From Zooshikella harenae (GTDB lineage Bacteria; Pseudomonadota; Gammaproteobacteria; Pseudomonadales; Zooshikellaceae), in NCBI RefSeq assembly GCF_018837975.1, contig NZ_JAGSOY010000014.1:29125-93124 (forward strand): a DNA stretch of 64,000 nucleotides, read 5' to 3'. Below are positions 9,043 to 18,012 of the stretch, one piece after another (position 1 is the stretch's first letter; each line of letters opens with the position of its first letter). A model generated the notes under the pieces. The model saw only the letters and a program-made list of their open reading frames with translations, was not told where the DNA came from and searched no databases. The translations under genes were made by a program, and so were the position numbers.

Positions 9043-9663
9043 TTAACTAGCAGTTGGTGCTAATGTTGAAGCGGTAGAATCTTTTGAGCCTAAAGGACTC
9101 ATTTCTTCTGCGGTAAGTGGGCGGATGATGCGACAAGGATTGCCAGCAGCTAATACACCTTCTGGAATTGAGTGAGTTACTACGGCTCCTGCCCCAATGA
9201 CAGAACCTTTGCCAATTTTTACCCCAGGGCACACAATCACACCGCCACCCAGCCAGACATCGTCTTCTATCACAATGGGTTTGCCATAAACTGCCCACTT
9301 GCGGCGTTGGCTTGTACTCAAGGGGTGATTTGCAGTATACAGTTGTACGTTGGGGGCAATGAGTACATTATTGCCAATTATCACGGATGAAACATCTAGT
9401 ATTGTCACTTGAAAGTTAATGAAGGTATTTTGACCAATAATGATGTTACTGCCAAACTCGCAGATAAAGGGCGACATGATTAGGCTTGACTCATCAAATG
9501 CCGCAAAGAGCTGCTGACATATTTTTGTTCTTTGTTCTGCGTCGCTAATGGGGGCTTGGTTAAGCTGTGTTAGATAAAATTGGCCTTGATTTCGAAGTAT
9601 TGCAATGCTTTGATCTTTTCCATCAAAAACTTCTCCTGCGAGCATTTTCTCTAATTCACACAT
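9043..9663 (-). CDS. Sugar O-acetyltransferase, hexapeptide-repeat (maltose/galactoside acetyltransferase type)
   Basis: This is a left-handed beta-helix acyltransferase of about 206 residues that would transfer acetyl from acetyl-CoA to a sugar hydroxyl. The N-terminal MCELEKMLAGEVF resembles the maltose-acetyltransferase cap domain. Hexapeptide repeats run from about residue 70 to 180 (IIIGQNTFINFQVTI, VLIAPNVQLYTANHPL, VWLGGGVIVCPGVKIG, SVIGAGAVVTHSIPEGV). The conserved TANHPL holds the catalytic His, and AAGNPCRIIRPL closes the domain. I prefer the ATG at 9661-9663, with GGAA ten bases upstream, over a TTG five codons earlier. It is divergent from the LysR gene 291 bp away, which may regulate it. 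The substrate is not known. Confidence 0.82.
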   Translation of the reverse strand: MCELEKMLAGEVFDGKDQSIAILRNQGQFYLTQLNQAPISDAEQRTKICQQLFAAFDESSLIMSPFICEFGSNIIIGQNTFINFQVTILDVSSVIIGNNVLIAPNVQLYTANHPLSTSQRRKWAVYGKPIVIEDDVWLGGGVIVCPGVKIGKGSVIGAGAVVTHSIPEGVLAAGNPCRIIRPLTAEEMSPLGSKDSTASTLAPTAS

Positions 9664-9954
9664 CGATTTACGTTCCAAAAAGCTTTAGGCTTGGCTCGTT
9701 TTGCTCTTTAGGATACCTATGCCTTTGCTTTCGATTTTTCTGGAGCCAATGTACATCAACGAATCAAAGGTAAACAGCAAGTATCCTGAAGCATTGCTAT
9801 GTGTCTTCTATTGAAATTAGAAAACAGGTTGTTGACAAATGAAAAGTCAAACTTTATAGATAAATAGAGCTAATCTATCGTTAAGAAAAAAGTAAATATA
9901 ATGAATGAATATTTCACTGGAACCCTTTGAAATGAAGTTTATTGAAGTAATGGG

Positions 9955-10893
9955 ATGGTTGGTATGCATAATCCTGCATTATTAGATTTATTGCATACAT
10001 TTAAAATGGCGGCACAGTTTATGAGTTTCACCAAAGCCGGTGAAGCATTGCATATGACACAAGCGGCAGTAAGCCATCGAATTAAACGGCTTGAGGAGGA
10101 ATTGGGGTTCAAGTTGTTTATTCGGCTGACCAGAAAGCTAAAACTCACAAAAGAGGGGCAGCAGCTACTGGTTACTCTTACAGATTCATTACTCCGTATT
10201 GAAGAAGAGATAGAAGATATTCGTCGTAATGACTTACGGGGACTGCTTTATATTGGTATATCACCCACGTTTGCTCAGTTATGGGTGATGCCTAGATTGG
10301 CACGCTTTCAACAGGCATACCCTGCGCTGAGTTTAAGGCTCAGGATCAAAGCGAGTGCTTTAGACTTTCGCTATGAGCCTGTTGATTTGGGTATTTATTA
10401 TGGGCGAAGTGATTATCGTGGCGTGGTCGTGGATACCTTACTCAGTGAACAACTTGTGCCTGTTTGTACGCCAGAGTATGCTGAACGACACCAGCTTTAT
10501 GATGATCCTGAACGATTAACTCAGTGCTTATTGTTGCATTGTTCAGAGTGTCTTGATCATGCTGATCCCCGGGCAGAATGGCTGCAGTGGCAACAGGCCG
10601 TGGGAATAGAGCCTAGCAAACGTTGCACAGAGTACTTTTTTAATCACTATCATTTGACGTTGCAAGCAACGTTACAGCATATGGGGATTGCAATGGGGCG
10701 ATTACACCTTGTTGCGGATTATTTAGCCTCAGGTACGCTGGTGACGCCTATACCACAGCAGGTGCCTGCTGGGTTGGATTACACATTGATTTATCCGCGT
10801 GAGCATGGTGCAAGGCCTCGCTACCAAACCTTTATACGCTGGCTTCATGATGAAATTACCCAGCATAGCCTTCCCTCTGGACTTGAACTCTAA
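9955..10893 (+). CDS. LysR-type transcriptional regulator (GcvA-like)
   Basis: This is a DNA-binding regulator of 312 residues. The N-terminal winged helix-turn-helix is clear: MAAQFMSFTKAGEALHMTQ followed by AAVSHRIKRLEEELGFKLF, then LTKEGQQLL. A two-lobed periplasmic-binding-protein-like effector domain follows (about 95-300). The sequence pattern is closest to the GcvA subgroup. It is divergent from the acetyltransferase gene and is the nearest regulator to the bet-cho operon, which lacks betI. Which of these it controls cannot be decided here. An alternative ATG lies three codons downstream (9964). Confidence 0.88.
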   Translation: MVGMHNPALLDLLHTFKMAAQFMSFTKAGEALHMTQAAVSHRIKRLEEELGFKLFIRLTRKLKLTKEGQQLLVTLTDSLLRIEEEIEDIRRNDLRGLLYIGISPTFAQLWVMPRLARFQQAYPALSLRLRIKASALDFRYEPVDLGIYYGRSDYRGVVVDTLLSEQLVPVCTPEYAERHQLYDDPERLTQCLLLHCSECLDHADPRAEWLQWQQAVGIEPSKRCTEYFFNHYHLTLQATLQHMGIAMGRLHLVADYLASGTLVTPIPQQVPAGLDYTLIYPREHGARPRYQTFIRWLHDEITQHSLPSGLEL

Positions 10894-11017
10894 ACGTTAA
10901 AAACATCAACATTTGGTTCACGAAGTCGCTTTTATCTGCTTGTGAGGGGCAGTCTGGCGCATTATTGTATAGCGCTCAAGATAATTCAGTTGTTGCTTAT
11001 GTCGTTAGGATGTCACT

Positions 11018-11692
11018 ATGCTTCGTGTATTTGCCACTTTGTTGCTCATCACCGGGACAGGCTTATTATCAGGTTGTTTTTGGATGACAGGGGAGTTTAG
11101 GGCTTTTCATGATGTTTGTGAGGTCCAGTATTGTGAATTAGTGGCAGCGCAAGTTGAACAGCATGAAAGCAGCCAAATAGGTGTTAACGAATCTTTTGTT
11201 AGCAAAGCGCAATTAAGTGAAATAGCAACAAGTGATGATGTTCAGGTAAGCAGTAAAACGGTTAATTTTGGTACAGCAGAATTTGCTTTTCAATTACCAG
11301 CGATGCCTCAAGGAATGCGTTCAGCCAGCGATAGTATGGCCGTCATTAAATACACTGACTATTATGTGGCCTACTATATATTCGATCTTTATCAAGCGCA
11401 TGATTTACTGGATATTGTTTTTACAACGCCTGCCAGTCGTTTACAGGGAATTATGCCCTATACTAAACGCCAACTAAGAAAAGGCTATAGTCTGAAAGGG
11501 CTATTTACTGAGCCTGTAAAATTATCACGCATAGCATGGGATGATTGGTTGGTCTTTGTAGCAGAAGGAGAGACATCTTGTTGGTTATTTATTGCCAATG
11601 AAGATGTTGAAAATAAAATGTTAGTGATCCGTGGTAAAAATATGCCTAGCTCAGTTCAAACCTTGGTGATGAATACACTTCAACTGGATTAA
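11018..11692 (+). CDS. Predicted lipoprotein, 224 aa, unknown function
   Basis: The N-terminus MLRVFATLLLITGTGLLSGCFW is a lipoprotein signal with lipobox LLSG-C, so the mature protein should be lipid-anchored at about Cys20. The rest is soluble and of mixed composition, with FHDVCEVQYCELVAA soon after the anchor. No domain is recognised. It stands alone between the LysR gene and a 174-bp repeat that starts 12 bp after its stop codon. Function unknown. Confidence 0.65.
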   Translation: MLRVFATLLLITGTGLLSGCFWMTGEFRAFHDVCEVQYCELVAAQVEQHESSQIGVNESFVSKAQLSEIATSDDVQVSSKTVNFGTAEFAFQLPAMPQGMRSASDSMAVIKYTDYYVAYYIFDLYQAHDLLDIVFTTPASRLQGIMPYTKRQLRKGYSLKGLFTEPVKLSRIAWDDWLVFVAEGETSCWLFIANEDVENKMLVIRGKNMPSSVQTLVMNTLQLD

Positions 11693-11704
11693 TGAGCCTT
11701 ATTC

Positions 11705-11878
11705 TATACCCATAACGAAGGGTTTTTAGGGGAGGCCGTCAAGCGATGAAGCCCCGGAGCTTATATTAATAAGTGACTGGGGTGGCAGTTAAATGCTCCT
11801 GCATAAACTGCATTCCCACCATCCTTGGTGGTCAAGAGCGCTGACAACAAACCCTAAAAATGATTCGTGAAGGGTATA
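11705..11878. repeat. 174-bp dispersed repeat with terminal inverted repeats (copy 1)
   Basis: The element starts TATACCCATAACGAAGGG and ends AATGATTCGTGAAGGGTATA. The 27-base ends are imperfect inverted repeats (about 22 of 27 matches by eye). Inside are CCACCATCCTTGGTGG, a short perfect hairpin, and a GTCAAG(C/T)GATGAAGCC core. A second copy at 15049 differs by only a few bases and a one-base indel. No reading frame of note: MITE- or REP-like in form. Confidence 0.8.
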
Positions 11879-11937
11879 CGTGATCAACACATTTATGGAA
11901 GGCTTAATGAGTCAATGGAAAATAATATGGTATTTTT

Positions 11938-12339
11938 ATGAATAAGCCTGACTTTACAATACATCATGTCGCATTAACTTGCCAAAATTTTAGTGTAATG
12001 TCTGACTTTTACGAAGCTTTAGGCTTTATAGAACAGCGTCGTTATTCAGATGATCAATGTTCAATAATACATATGTTGTTGGGTAATTTTTGCCTTGAAC
12101 TTTTTACTTTTACCGAAAATGCAACACCATTACAAGAGTCCAAACCATTAGCACAACATCTTAAACAATCTGGATGGCAACATATTGCCTTAAAGGTAAG
12201 TGATTTAACTGCTGCTAGAAAGTGGTTTATCGATAAACTTGAGTTAAGACCTTCAGCAATTCAACAGGGAAGAACAGGAATTCAGTATTTTTTTATTCAG
12301 GATCCTGAGGGGAATTATGTTGAGGTTGTGCAGCTTTAG
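11938..12339 (+). CDS. VOC/glyoxalase-superfamily protein
   Basis: This is a single vicinal-oxygen-chelate domain of 133 residues. FTIHHVALTCQNFSVMSDFYEALGF is the first beta-alpha-beta-beta module start and WQHIALKVSDLTAARKWF the second. The last strand is IQYFFIQDPEGNYVEVVQL, which ends with the usual metal-ligand Glu. Such proteins include glyoxalase I, dioxygenases and antibiotic-binding proteins. His (HHVAL), His (WQHIAL) and Glu (YVEVV) could bind a metal. The substrate is unknown. It is the only gene besides the toxin within the repeat-flanked segment. Confidence 0.78.
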   Translation: MNKPDFTIHHVALTCQNFSVMSDFYEALGFIEQRRYSDDQCSIIHMLLGNFCLELFTFTENATPLQESKPLAQHLKQSGWQHIALKVSDLTAARKWFIDKLELRPSAIQQGRTGIQYFFIQDPEGNYVEVVQL

Positions 12340-12425
12340 TATGCGGTGTTGTTGCATTTCACTGTACTTTTTTTGAAACGGATTTTTTAAAAGTCTCTTT
12401 TCCTAAAGTCTGTAATATTGAATAG

Positions 12426-12470
12426 AAAAACTCAACCAATATATACATTAAATAGTATAAATTGGTTGAG
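12426..12470 (-). terminator. Rho-independent terminator of the cytolysin gene
   Basis: CTCAACCAAT (12431-12440) and ATTGGTTGAG (12461-12470) form a perfect 10-bp stem. On the minus strand it is followed by TTTTT (12430-12426). It lies 27 bp past the toxin stop codon. Confidence 0.75.
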
Positions 12471-12496
12471 GTATAACAGCTACAGCGAGTTTATTG

Positions 12497-14734
12497 TTAT
12501 AGTCTTGCTTCTATCATCACACCTTCATAGTGGGTGTTGGCATGAACCTCAATATAATAGGTTGCGCCTTTTTCTGGATTGGGAATAATGATTTGTTCGT
12601 TATTACCTGTGTTTATCGATTTATAATCGGTAGGGTGATCATGCCATGGCCAAGAGCCTTTATTGATATATAAATCAGCATTACCATTTCCACCATGTAA
12701 GCTTACTTCAAGCTGATTACCTTCATAGTCATAAGGTATTTGAACAAAAAATGATTGATAACCTGTTGACGACAGGTTTTTGACTGGTTCACAAGGCACT
12801 AACTCATAGGCGCTACCTGTATTGCGAGAAAATGACTCATTACAATAGGTACTGCGTGAAGGTTGTGATGTTTGATCTTGTGGAGTTAAAGCAAACACAT
12901 TAGTAAATGATGTGATGATTTTGTGATTATTTGCAGATTGTGGTGTATTAGCTAAGTATAGCGCAGAGGTTGACGTATTGTGTGATAATACTCCGTTATT
13001 CGCTGTATTTATAAGCTGATTTTGTTGCCATGTCCAGCGCTGGCTCAAACGTGAATCGCACTGTGTGAGCCGGTGTAAACTATAGCCATCCAAACATAAG
13101 GATGTATTTGAGGCGCTTACATAGCGTCCGAGCGAATCGTAGATAAAGGATTGGACTGTGCTATCCAAATCACACTGTTCTATTTGAACATAACCTGCAC
13201 TATCCTGTGAGAGACATTTATTATTAAAACCAGCCAGTTGTAAGTTAACAGGATAACCACCTAGGAATACAGGATGCTCCCAGTCTACATCAAAACTTTT
13301 CGTAATGGTTATTTCTTTATTTTCGACATGAACAGGTTTATAAGAAGCATGTCCACCTATAACATAATAATGTTGATAAGCCGATGCATAAACAGAACGC
13401 ATTAAAACTGATGAGGTTATATCAATGGTGGTAGTGCCTGTTGCTGTGGGAGATGCCTTATAAATTATATCGAAATTAGGGGTAAAATTTGAATACCCTA
13501 TAGGCCGTATTCTAGTTTTATCAATAGGGTATGAAACAGCCCAAAGGGCATCGGTCCAATCATCAAACAGGGAATCTGGGGTTGCATATTGTTCACGTTC
13601 CCATTTAAAACTGACTTGATTATTACTTGGATTCGATTTTTTTACGGCATAATCTTGTGTATCGAAAGAAAGCCAACGGCTTTGAGAGTATTTATAGGAA
13701 GCTTCTAATTTGGCCTGTGGATTGTGGCCTAGTTTCCATTCGGCTCCTCCTGTTACACCAATTTCGAAGCTTGAAATATGACGTTGAGTGAAGTTTGCAT
13801 TAATATTGGTGGTTGGAAATGTTTTTAATATGACTGCTTTATTGTTAAGCGCTTTAACCGTGAAGTTATAATATTGTGCGTAAACATCGGTACTCCAGTC
13901 GCGCACAAAAGCGTTTAAGGGAACATAGCCCGCTTTATTCTCTCTATGATCAAGTTTATCATTTAGGTGAATACCTGCTCCGGCAGATTGCTCATCCAGT
14001 GATATTCGTACGATTTTAGCGTCGGGTGTATCTAACCCTGATGCACCATATTTGAGTGAGCGTTGCCAGGTAATGCGATAGACCAGAGATATATTTGCAT
14101 TATCGCAAAAAACTTCGTTTCCTCTATCCCAAAGATGAGATCGTTTAAACGTACATTCTTCATCAGAAATGGGTCTAAATACATTGATATAAAAAGAGAC
14201 ATTAGGTGGTGCTTTTTTATCGTCTGAAGTTGAAGAGTCTCCAAGCGGATTTGCGGCTGATACATCTCTGGTGATACGTTTCTTAGGGGTATGACTGTTA
14301 TTGAGTAATTGATTGATGAGCTGAGGGAAAAGCGTGTTATTTGACGCGTTAAAAGGGGTATATAAGAGTTTACCTTTGTAGCTGCTTATTAAAAGCATAT
14401 CTTCCTGGTAGGCCATGCCTAATAGTTTTTTTACCTTTTTATTATTTAGCTGTTTACCATTTTGAGTGATGCTGTCAGTAAAATCTATCCAATAAACAGA
14501 GTCGTTTGATAATATATCATCTTTTATTGATTTAAAGGTTTTATAATTAAGGTCTTCTTGGTTAAATGAGGAAAAGTTAATATATTTTACTTGGTCGTTT
14601 AAAGTCGTGTTGTTGAGTATGAATGTTGCGGATTGGGAGTAGTTGTGCTGCTCATAGTTATTATTATAACTAAAACTGGTAGTGGCTAAACTGCCGAGTG
14701 CACAGCATAGCATGATTTTATTTAATGTATTCAT
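12497..14734 (-). CDS. Pore-forming cytolysin, Vibrio cholerae cytolysin/leukocidin superfamily, with PPC tail
   Basis: This is a secreted beta-barrel pore-forming toxin of 745 residues. A signal peptide (residues 1-22) is followed by a pro-domain of about 130 residues ending near the basic stretch TPKKRITRD, a plausible protease activation site. The leukocidin/haemolysin core spans about 160-490 (PPNVSFYINVFRPISDEEC through KEITITKSFDVDWEHPVFLGGYPVNLQ). A ricin-type beta-trefoil follows at about 495-615, with CLSQDSAGYVQIEQCD and SLCLDGYSLHRLTQCD and the QRWTW motif, for glycan binding. The end (about 660-745) is a bacterial pre-peptidase C-terminal domain (LEVSLHGGNGNADLYINKG). V. cholerae cytolysin has the same pro-domain, core and trefoil, but ends in a beta-prism. 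The PPC domain suggests type II secretion and removal after export. It is a single-gene unit with its own terminator. Confidence 0.82.
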   Translation of the reverse strand: MNTLNKIMLCCALGSLATTSFSYNNNYEQHNYSQSATFILNNTTLNDQVKYINFSSFNQEDLNYKTFKSIKDDILSNDSVYWIDFTDSITQNGKQLNNKKVKKLLGMAYQEDMLLISSYKGKLLYTPFNASNNTLFPQLINQLLNNSHTPKKRITRDVSAANPLGDSSTSDDKKAPPNVSFYINVFRPISDEECTFKRSHLWDRGNEVFCDNANISLVYRITWQRSLKYGASGLDTPDAKIVRISLDEQSAGAGIHLNDKLDHRENKAGYVPLNAFVRDWSTDVYAQYYNFTVKALNNKAVILKTFPTTNINANFTQRHISSFEIGVTGGAEWKLGHNPQAKLEASYKYSQSRWLSFDTQDYAVKKSNPSNNQVSFKWEREQYATPDSLFDDWTDALWAVSYPIDKTRIRPIGYSNFTPNFDIIYKASPTATGTTTIDITSSVLMRSVYASAYQHYYVIGGHASYKPVHVENKEITITKSFDVDWEHPVFLGGYPVNLQLAGFNNKCLSQDSAGYVQIEQCDLDSTVQSFIYDSLGRYVSASNTSLCLDGYSLHRLTQCDSRLSQRWTWQQNQLINTANNGVLSHNTSTSALYLANTPQSANNHKIITSFTNVFALTPQDQTSQPSRSTYCNESFSRNTGSAYELVPCEPVKNLSSTGYQSFFVQIPYDYEGNQLEVSLHGGNGNADLYINKGSWPWHDHPTDYKSINTGNNEQIIIPNPEKGATYYIEVHANTHYEGVMIEARL

Positions 14735-15425
14735 GGCTGGCCCTTCCTGATTTATCTTTTTTTGTAATTAAATTAAGCCATGCTTTTGTTAGTTTTTATA
14801 ATACTAAAGAGTTATAAAAAAGATGGTGTTTTTGAAGTGTGAAGCATATCATATAGATAGACTGTATATTTTGTACTAAAAAAGTGTCAGTTTTGTGTGT
14901 TTATAAATAAATGTTAATAACTTTGTGCGGGTGTTAATTGTTTATTTATATATTAAATAACATTCAATGTTAATGAAGTAGGTTTATTTGCTAAAAACTG
15001 TGAGGTGCGTCTCGTTTTTGTTGGGAGGGTAAAAGAAATCATACTATGTATACCCATAACGAAGGGTTTTTAGGGGAGGCCGTCAAGTGATGAAGCCTCA
15101 GGAGCTTATATTAATAAGTGACTGGGGTGGCAGTTAAATGCTCCTGCATAAACTGCATTCCCACCATCCTTGGTGGTCAAGAGCGCTGACAACAAACCCT
15201 AAAAATGATTCGTGAAGGGTATATGATCGGAAATAGGAGGGAAGCTTTATGGGGAGAAATGAATAAAAAATTATAAGCACGTTGGTTTTGGATGTGAAGG
15301 GTTTAAGCGACATAAGTAGTATTTTTATTATTTACTGATTTTCCTCTATTTTACTTGTGAACTGTTTATGATCGCTCGTAGATAATTTTCACTTATGATG
15401 TAAAAAAACAACAAGTGAGCCTGCT
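14735..15425. other. Divergent intergenic region, toxin and haem-protein promoters
   Basis: This 690-bp AT-rich gap separates two divergent secreted-protein genes. It contains the second 175-bp repeat at 15049-15223. The rest has no coding frame of note; promoters for both genes must lie here but no confident boxes were fixed. Confidence 0.5.
15049..15223. repeat. 175-bp dispersed repeat with terminal inverted repeats (copy 2)
   Basis: This is nearly identical to the copy at 11705-11878 and in the same orientation; the visible differences are AAGTGATGAAGCCTCAGG against AAGCGATGAAGCCCCGG. The two copies bracket the VOC and cytolysin genes as 3.3-kb-spaced direct repeats. Confidence 0.82.
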
Positions 15426-17699
15426 ATGAGCTGTAAACAATTTAAGTATACGAATATTGCATTAGGTATTCGTAAGGTATCTTTGTATCTTAGTTTATGT
15501 ATTTCTACAGTATATTCGCCTGTTTATGCTAATACTTGTCCAACCGCGCCTGATCGTTTTGCAGTACCTATATCTGACCCAGACCCTGGATCTCCAGATG
15601 GAAAATTACCACTAGATATACAAAAAATAATGCCTATTTTAAAGGAAAAAGGCATACGCAGCGTGAAGGAATTCATTAATGCATTGCCGGATAGTATGCA
15701 TAAAAACTATGCGCTTATTGAGAAAACGCGTGCGCTGGGGCAAACCGATATTAATCACCCAGGATTACTCATGTTTGGTTCTGATGCACGTTTTATGGTG
15801 AATATTAGTACCAAAAAAACAGATCCTCGTTATGAAATAGTGGATATGGCTCAGTTGGATGATCGGGGTAATTGGAATTTTCGGGCATTAGATTTTTCTT
15901 CAGGAACACCTGTTTTAAGTCAAAATGATTCGGATTGTCAACAATGCCATGGTAAGCCAGCCCGACCTTTTTGGGGACAATATTTAGATTGGCCCGGTGT
16001 TTTTTCTGATAACGGCCTGGGGCAGGAACAAGTGACCAGCAGGCAAGTGCAAACATTGCATAATATTAAAAATGGTCAGCAAAATAATGATCGTTTTCAG
16101 CAGTTAAAAATTGCTGATTATTATTTTGATCAGGTGGGCACTGCAATGCATTTACCTGACCATGTCTATGGACCGGCATTGACGATTTTTAATAATGAGT
16201 TAGCAGGTGCTGTCACGGAAAGCATTTATAAAAGAGCAAAAAAATCGGCTAATTATAACGGATTAAGAGAGGAATATTTAGCATTAAGTTACTGTGATAC
16301 ATCCGCGGGCGTATTAAGCCAGCAAGCAAAAGAAAAGATTAAAGCGTTAATAGAGAGTAAACAAGGTAAAACGACAGGTTATAATGGTTTACCTCATTGG
16401 AGTGATGTACTGCGTTTGTGGGGATTAAATCCAGAGCATGAACTGCCTTTGCATAAACTGGAAACTGAAACAGATCAGGTAACTCGACAAGATTTAGATT
16501 GGAATACTGGTGTTGGTCGTATTAGGGAAGTACTTGATTTAATTATTTTATTAGAATTAGCCGAAGAGAATACACAGGTTAATCAACTGTTAGAAAGCAA
16601 TCCGGCTTCCTGGAGTATGACCAGCTGTGGTAATCCATTTTCAACATTAAAAGGTCATTTAAAACACAAGCAGTATGCAAACTTGATATTACGTAATGAA
16701 GCCAGACAAAAAGCAAGGGAAAGTTACTACGATATAGATTATTTACGAATTCACCAAAGTATGGACTATATCACCACGTCTTTTTGTCAATTGTTAGCAG
16801 ATAATATTAGTGCAGATACTATTGGCAAACCTGCATCACCAGATGATGGAGGAGATAACGATAAACCTGTTCCACCTGATAATGATAACCCTGAGCCGCC
16901 CGATAATGATAAACCAACACCGCCAGACGATGGCAATGACACAGATGGTTTACCCGTTAAGCCTCTATTTAAAGGTAAACCTTTAGCGAATCTTAGTAGT
17001 AAAACGGGAAAACAACAGTTATATACATTGCATGTCCATGGTAAACCCAGTGCATTGTCTTTTTCAATGAAGGGGGGAACGGGTGATGTTGACATGTATG
17101 TGCGTCATGGAAAAAAACCGACGCTACAGCAATTTGACTGTCGCCCTTATGAGCAGGGCACCGAAGAATCCTGTCAATATGACAACCCTAAAATGGGGTT
17201 AAAAGGTACTTGGTATGTATTATTAAGCAGTGAAAGTACATTTTCAGGTGTGTCATTAATAGCCGATTATGATGATGGTAGCGATTCCAGTGATGGTGAT
17301 GATCATGGAGACCCTCAGCAGGGTGCGTGTGCAACACAAAAGCCGACATCTGAAGTGCAAATTTATCTGGATAAACCTGTTTGTGTCACTGCGGCACCAG
17401 CTAAAGAATATTACCGTCATTTTTATATTCGCTTATCTAATGATCAAGCAGACAAAACCCTGGAAATTAGTTTGCATGGTGGGAAAGGTAATGCTGATTT
17501 ACTGGTTTCAGCCGATTTAGGCCAGTTTCCTCATGAAGAGCACTATGAACAACGTCCTGACATTGTATTTGGCTCAACAAACTCAGGAAGTCATGAAAAA
17601 GTGGTGATTCCTAATGCCAAAACGGGTAAGGATTACCTGATTACATTACCCGCAGTTACTGCTCATAACGGGATTACTATTAGTGCTAAGTTGAAGTAG
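15426..17699 (+). CDS. Secreted haem-motif protein with two PPC-like domains
   Basis: This is an exported protein of 757 residues. Residues 1-36 form a signal peptide ending VYANTC. The N-terminal domain (about 40-460) holds one c-type haem motif, DCQQCHGKPARPFWGQY near residue 170, so a covalently bound haem is likely. I do not recognise the domain's reaction. A Pro/Asp-rich linker (about 470-505, repeats of PPDNDKP type) leads to two beta-sandwich domains: about 515-615 (LSFSMKGGTGDVDMYVRHG) and 655-757 (LEISLHGGKGNADLLVSAD). The second is clearly related to the PPC tail of the adjacent cytolysin. PPC domains mark type II secreted proteins. It is followed by a strong terminator, so it is monocistronic. 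Confidence 0.65.
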   Translation: MSCKQFKYTNIALGIRKVSLYLSLCISTVYSPVYANTCPTAPDRFAVPISDPDPGSPDGKLPLDIQKIMPILKEKGIRSVKEFINALPDSMHKNYALIEKTRALGQTDINHPGLLMFGSDARFMVNISTKKTDPRYEIVDMAQLDDRGNWNFRALDFSSGTPVLSQNDSDCQQCHGKPARPFWGQYLDWPGVFSDNGLGQEQVTSRQVQTLHNIKNGQQNNDRFQQLKIADYYFDQVGTAMHLPDHVYGPALTIFNNELAGAVTESIYKRAKKSANYNGLREEYLALSYCDTSAGVLSQQAKEKIKALIESKQGKTTGYNGLPHWSDVLRLWGLNPEHELPLHKLETETDQVTRQDLDWNTGVGRIREVLDLIILLELAEENTQVNQLLESNPASWSMTSCGNPFSTLKGHLKHKQYANLILRNEARQKARESYYDIDYLRIHQSMDYITTSFCQLLADNISADTIGKPASPDDGGDNDKPVPPDNDNPEPPDNDKPTPPDDGNDTDGLPVKPLFKGKPLANLSSKTGKQQLYTLHVHGKPSALSFSMKGGTGDVDMYVRHGKKPTLQQFDCRPYEQGTEESCQYDNPKMGLKGTWYVLLSSESTFSGVSLIADYDDGSDSSDGDDHGDPQQGACATQKPTSEVQIYLDKPVCVTAAPAKEYYRHFYIRLSNDQADKTLEISLHGGKGNADLLVSADLGQFPHEEHYEQRPDIVFGSTNSGSHEKVVIPNAKTGKDYLITLPAVTAHNGITISAKLK

Positions 17700-17745
17700 C
17701 TAAGACAACTGTATTTGTGTTTGTGCAAAGGACGTAGTACTTAGC

Positions 17746-17784
17746 CAACAGAAGTGATGGTCATATCACTTCTGTTGTGTTTTT
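17746..17784 (+). terminator. Rho-independent terminator after the haem-protein gene
   Basis: CAACAGAAGTGAT (17746-17758) and its exact complement at 17765-17777 form a 13-bp stem with a six-base loop, followed by TGTTTTT. It starts 46 bp after the stop codon. Confidence 0.9.
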
Positions 17785-17852
17785 AAACATTTTGACTTAT
17801 TCCCATCACTCGCTAACTACCAATCTATCAAATACTATCAGATCTATGCAGT

Positions 17853-17894
17853 TATACCGATAACGAAGCCTAACAATGATTCGTGAAGGGTATA
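17853..17894. repeat. TATACCC-family repeat, 42-bp solo form
   Basis: TATACCGATAACGAAGCC is joined directly to TAACAATGATTCGTGAAGGGTATA. These are the two ends of the 175-bp element with the interior missing. Confidence 0.65.
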
Positions 17895-18012
17895 GTTACA
17901 GAATGCTACATAATAAGCCGATAGCACCATAAAATATGAGACTTAGCCTGAGGCATTATCTCACACTGACTCGTAAAATAGCCCCCTCAGGTTATTGGTC
18001 TAGGTGTTTGAG

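Noticed and set aside
16840..16950. Tandem repeats that could suggest a CRISPR or VNTR
   Set aside because: They encode the Pro/Asp-rich linker of the secreted haem-motif protein in frame; spacing is 21-33 bp and there are no unique spacers.
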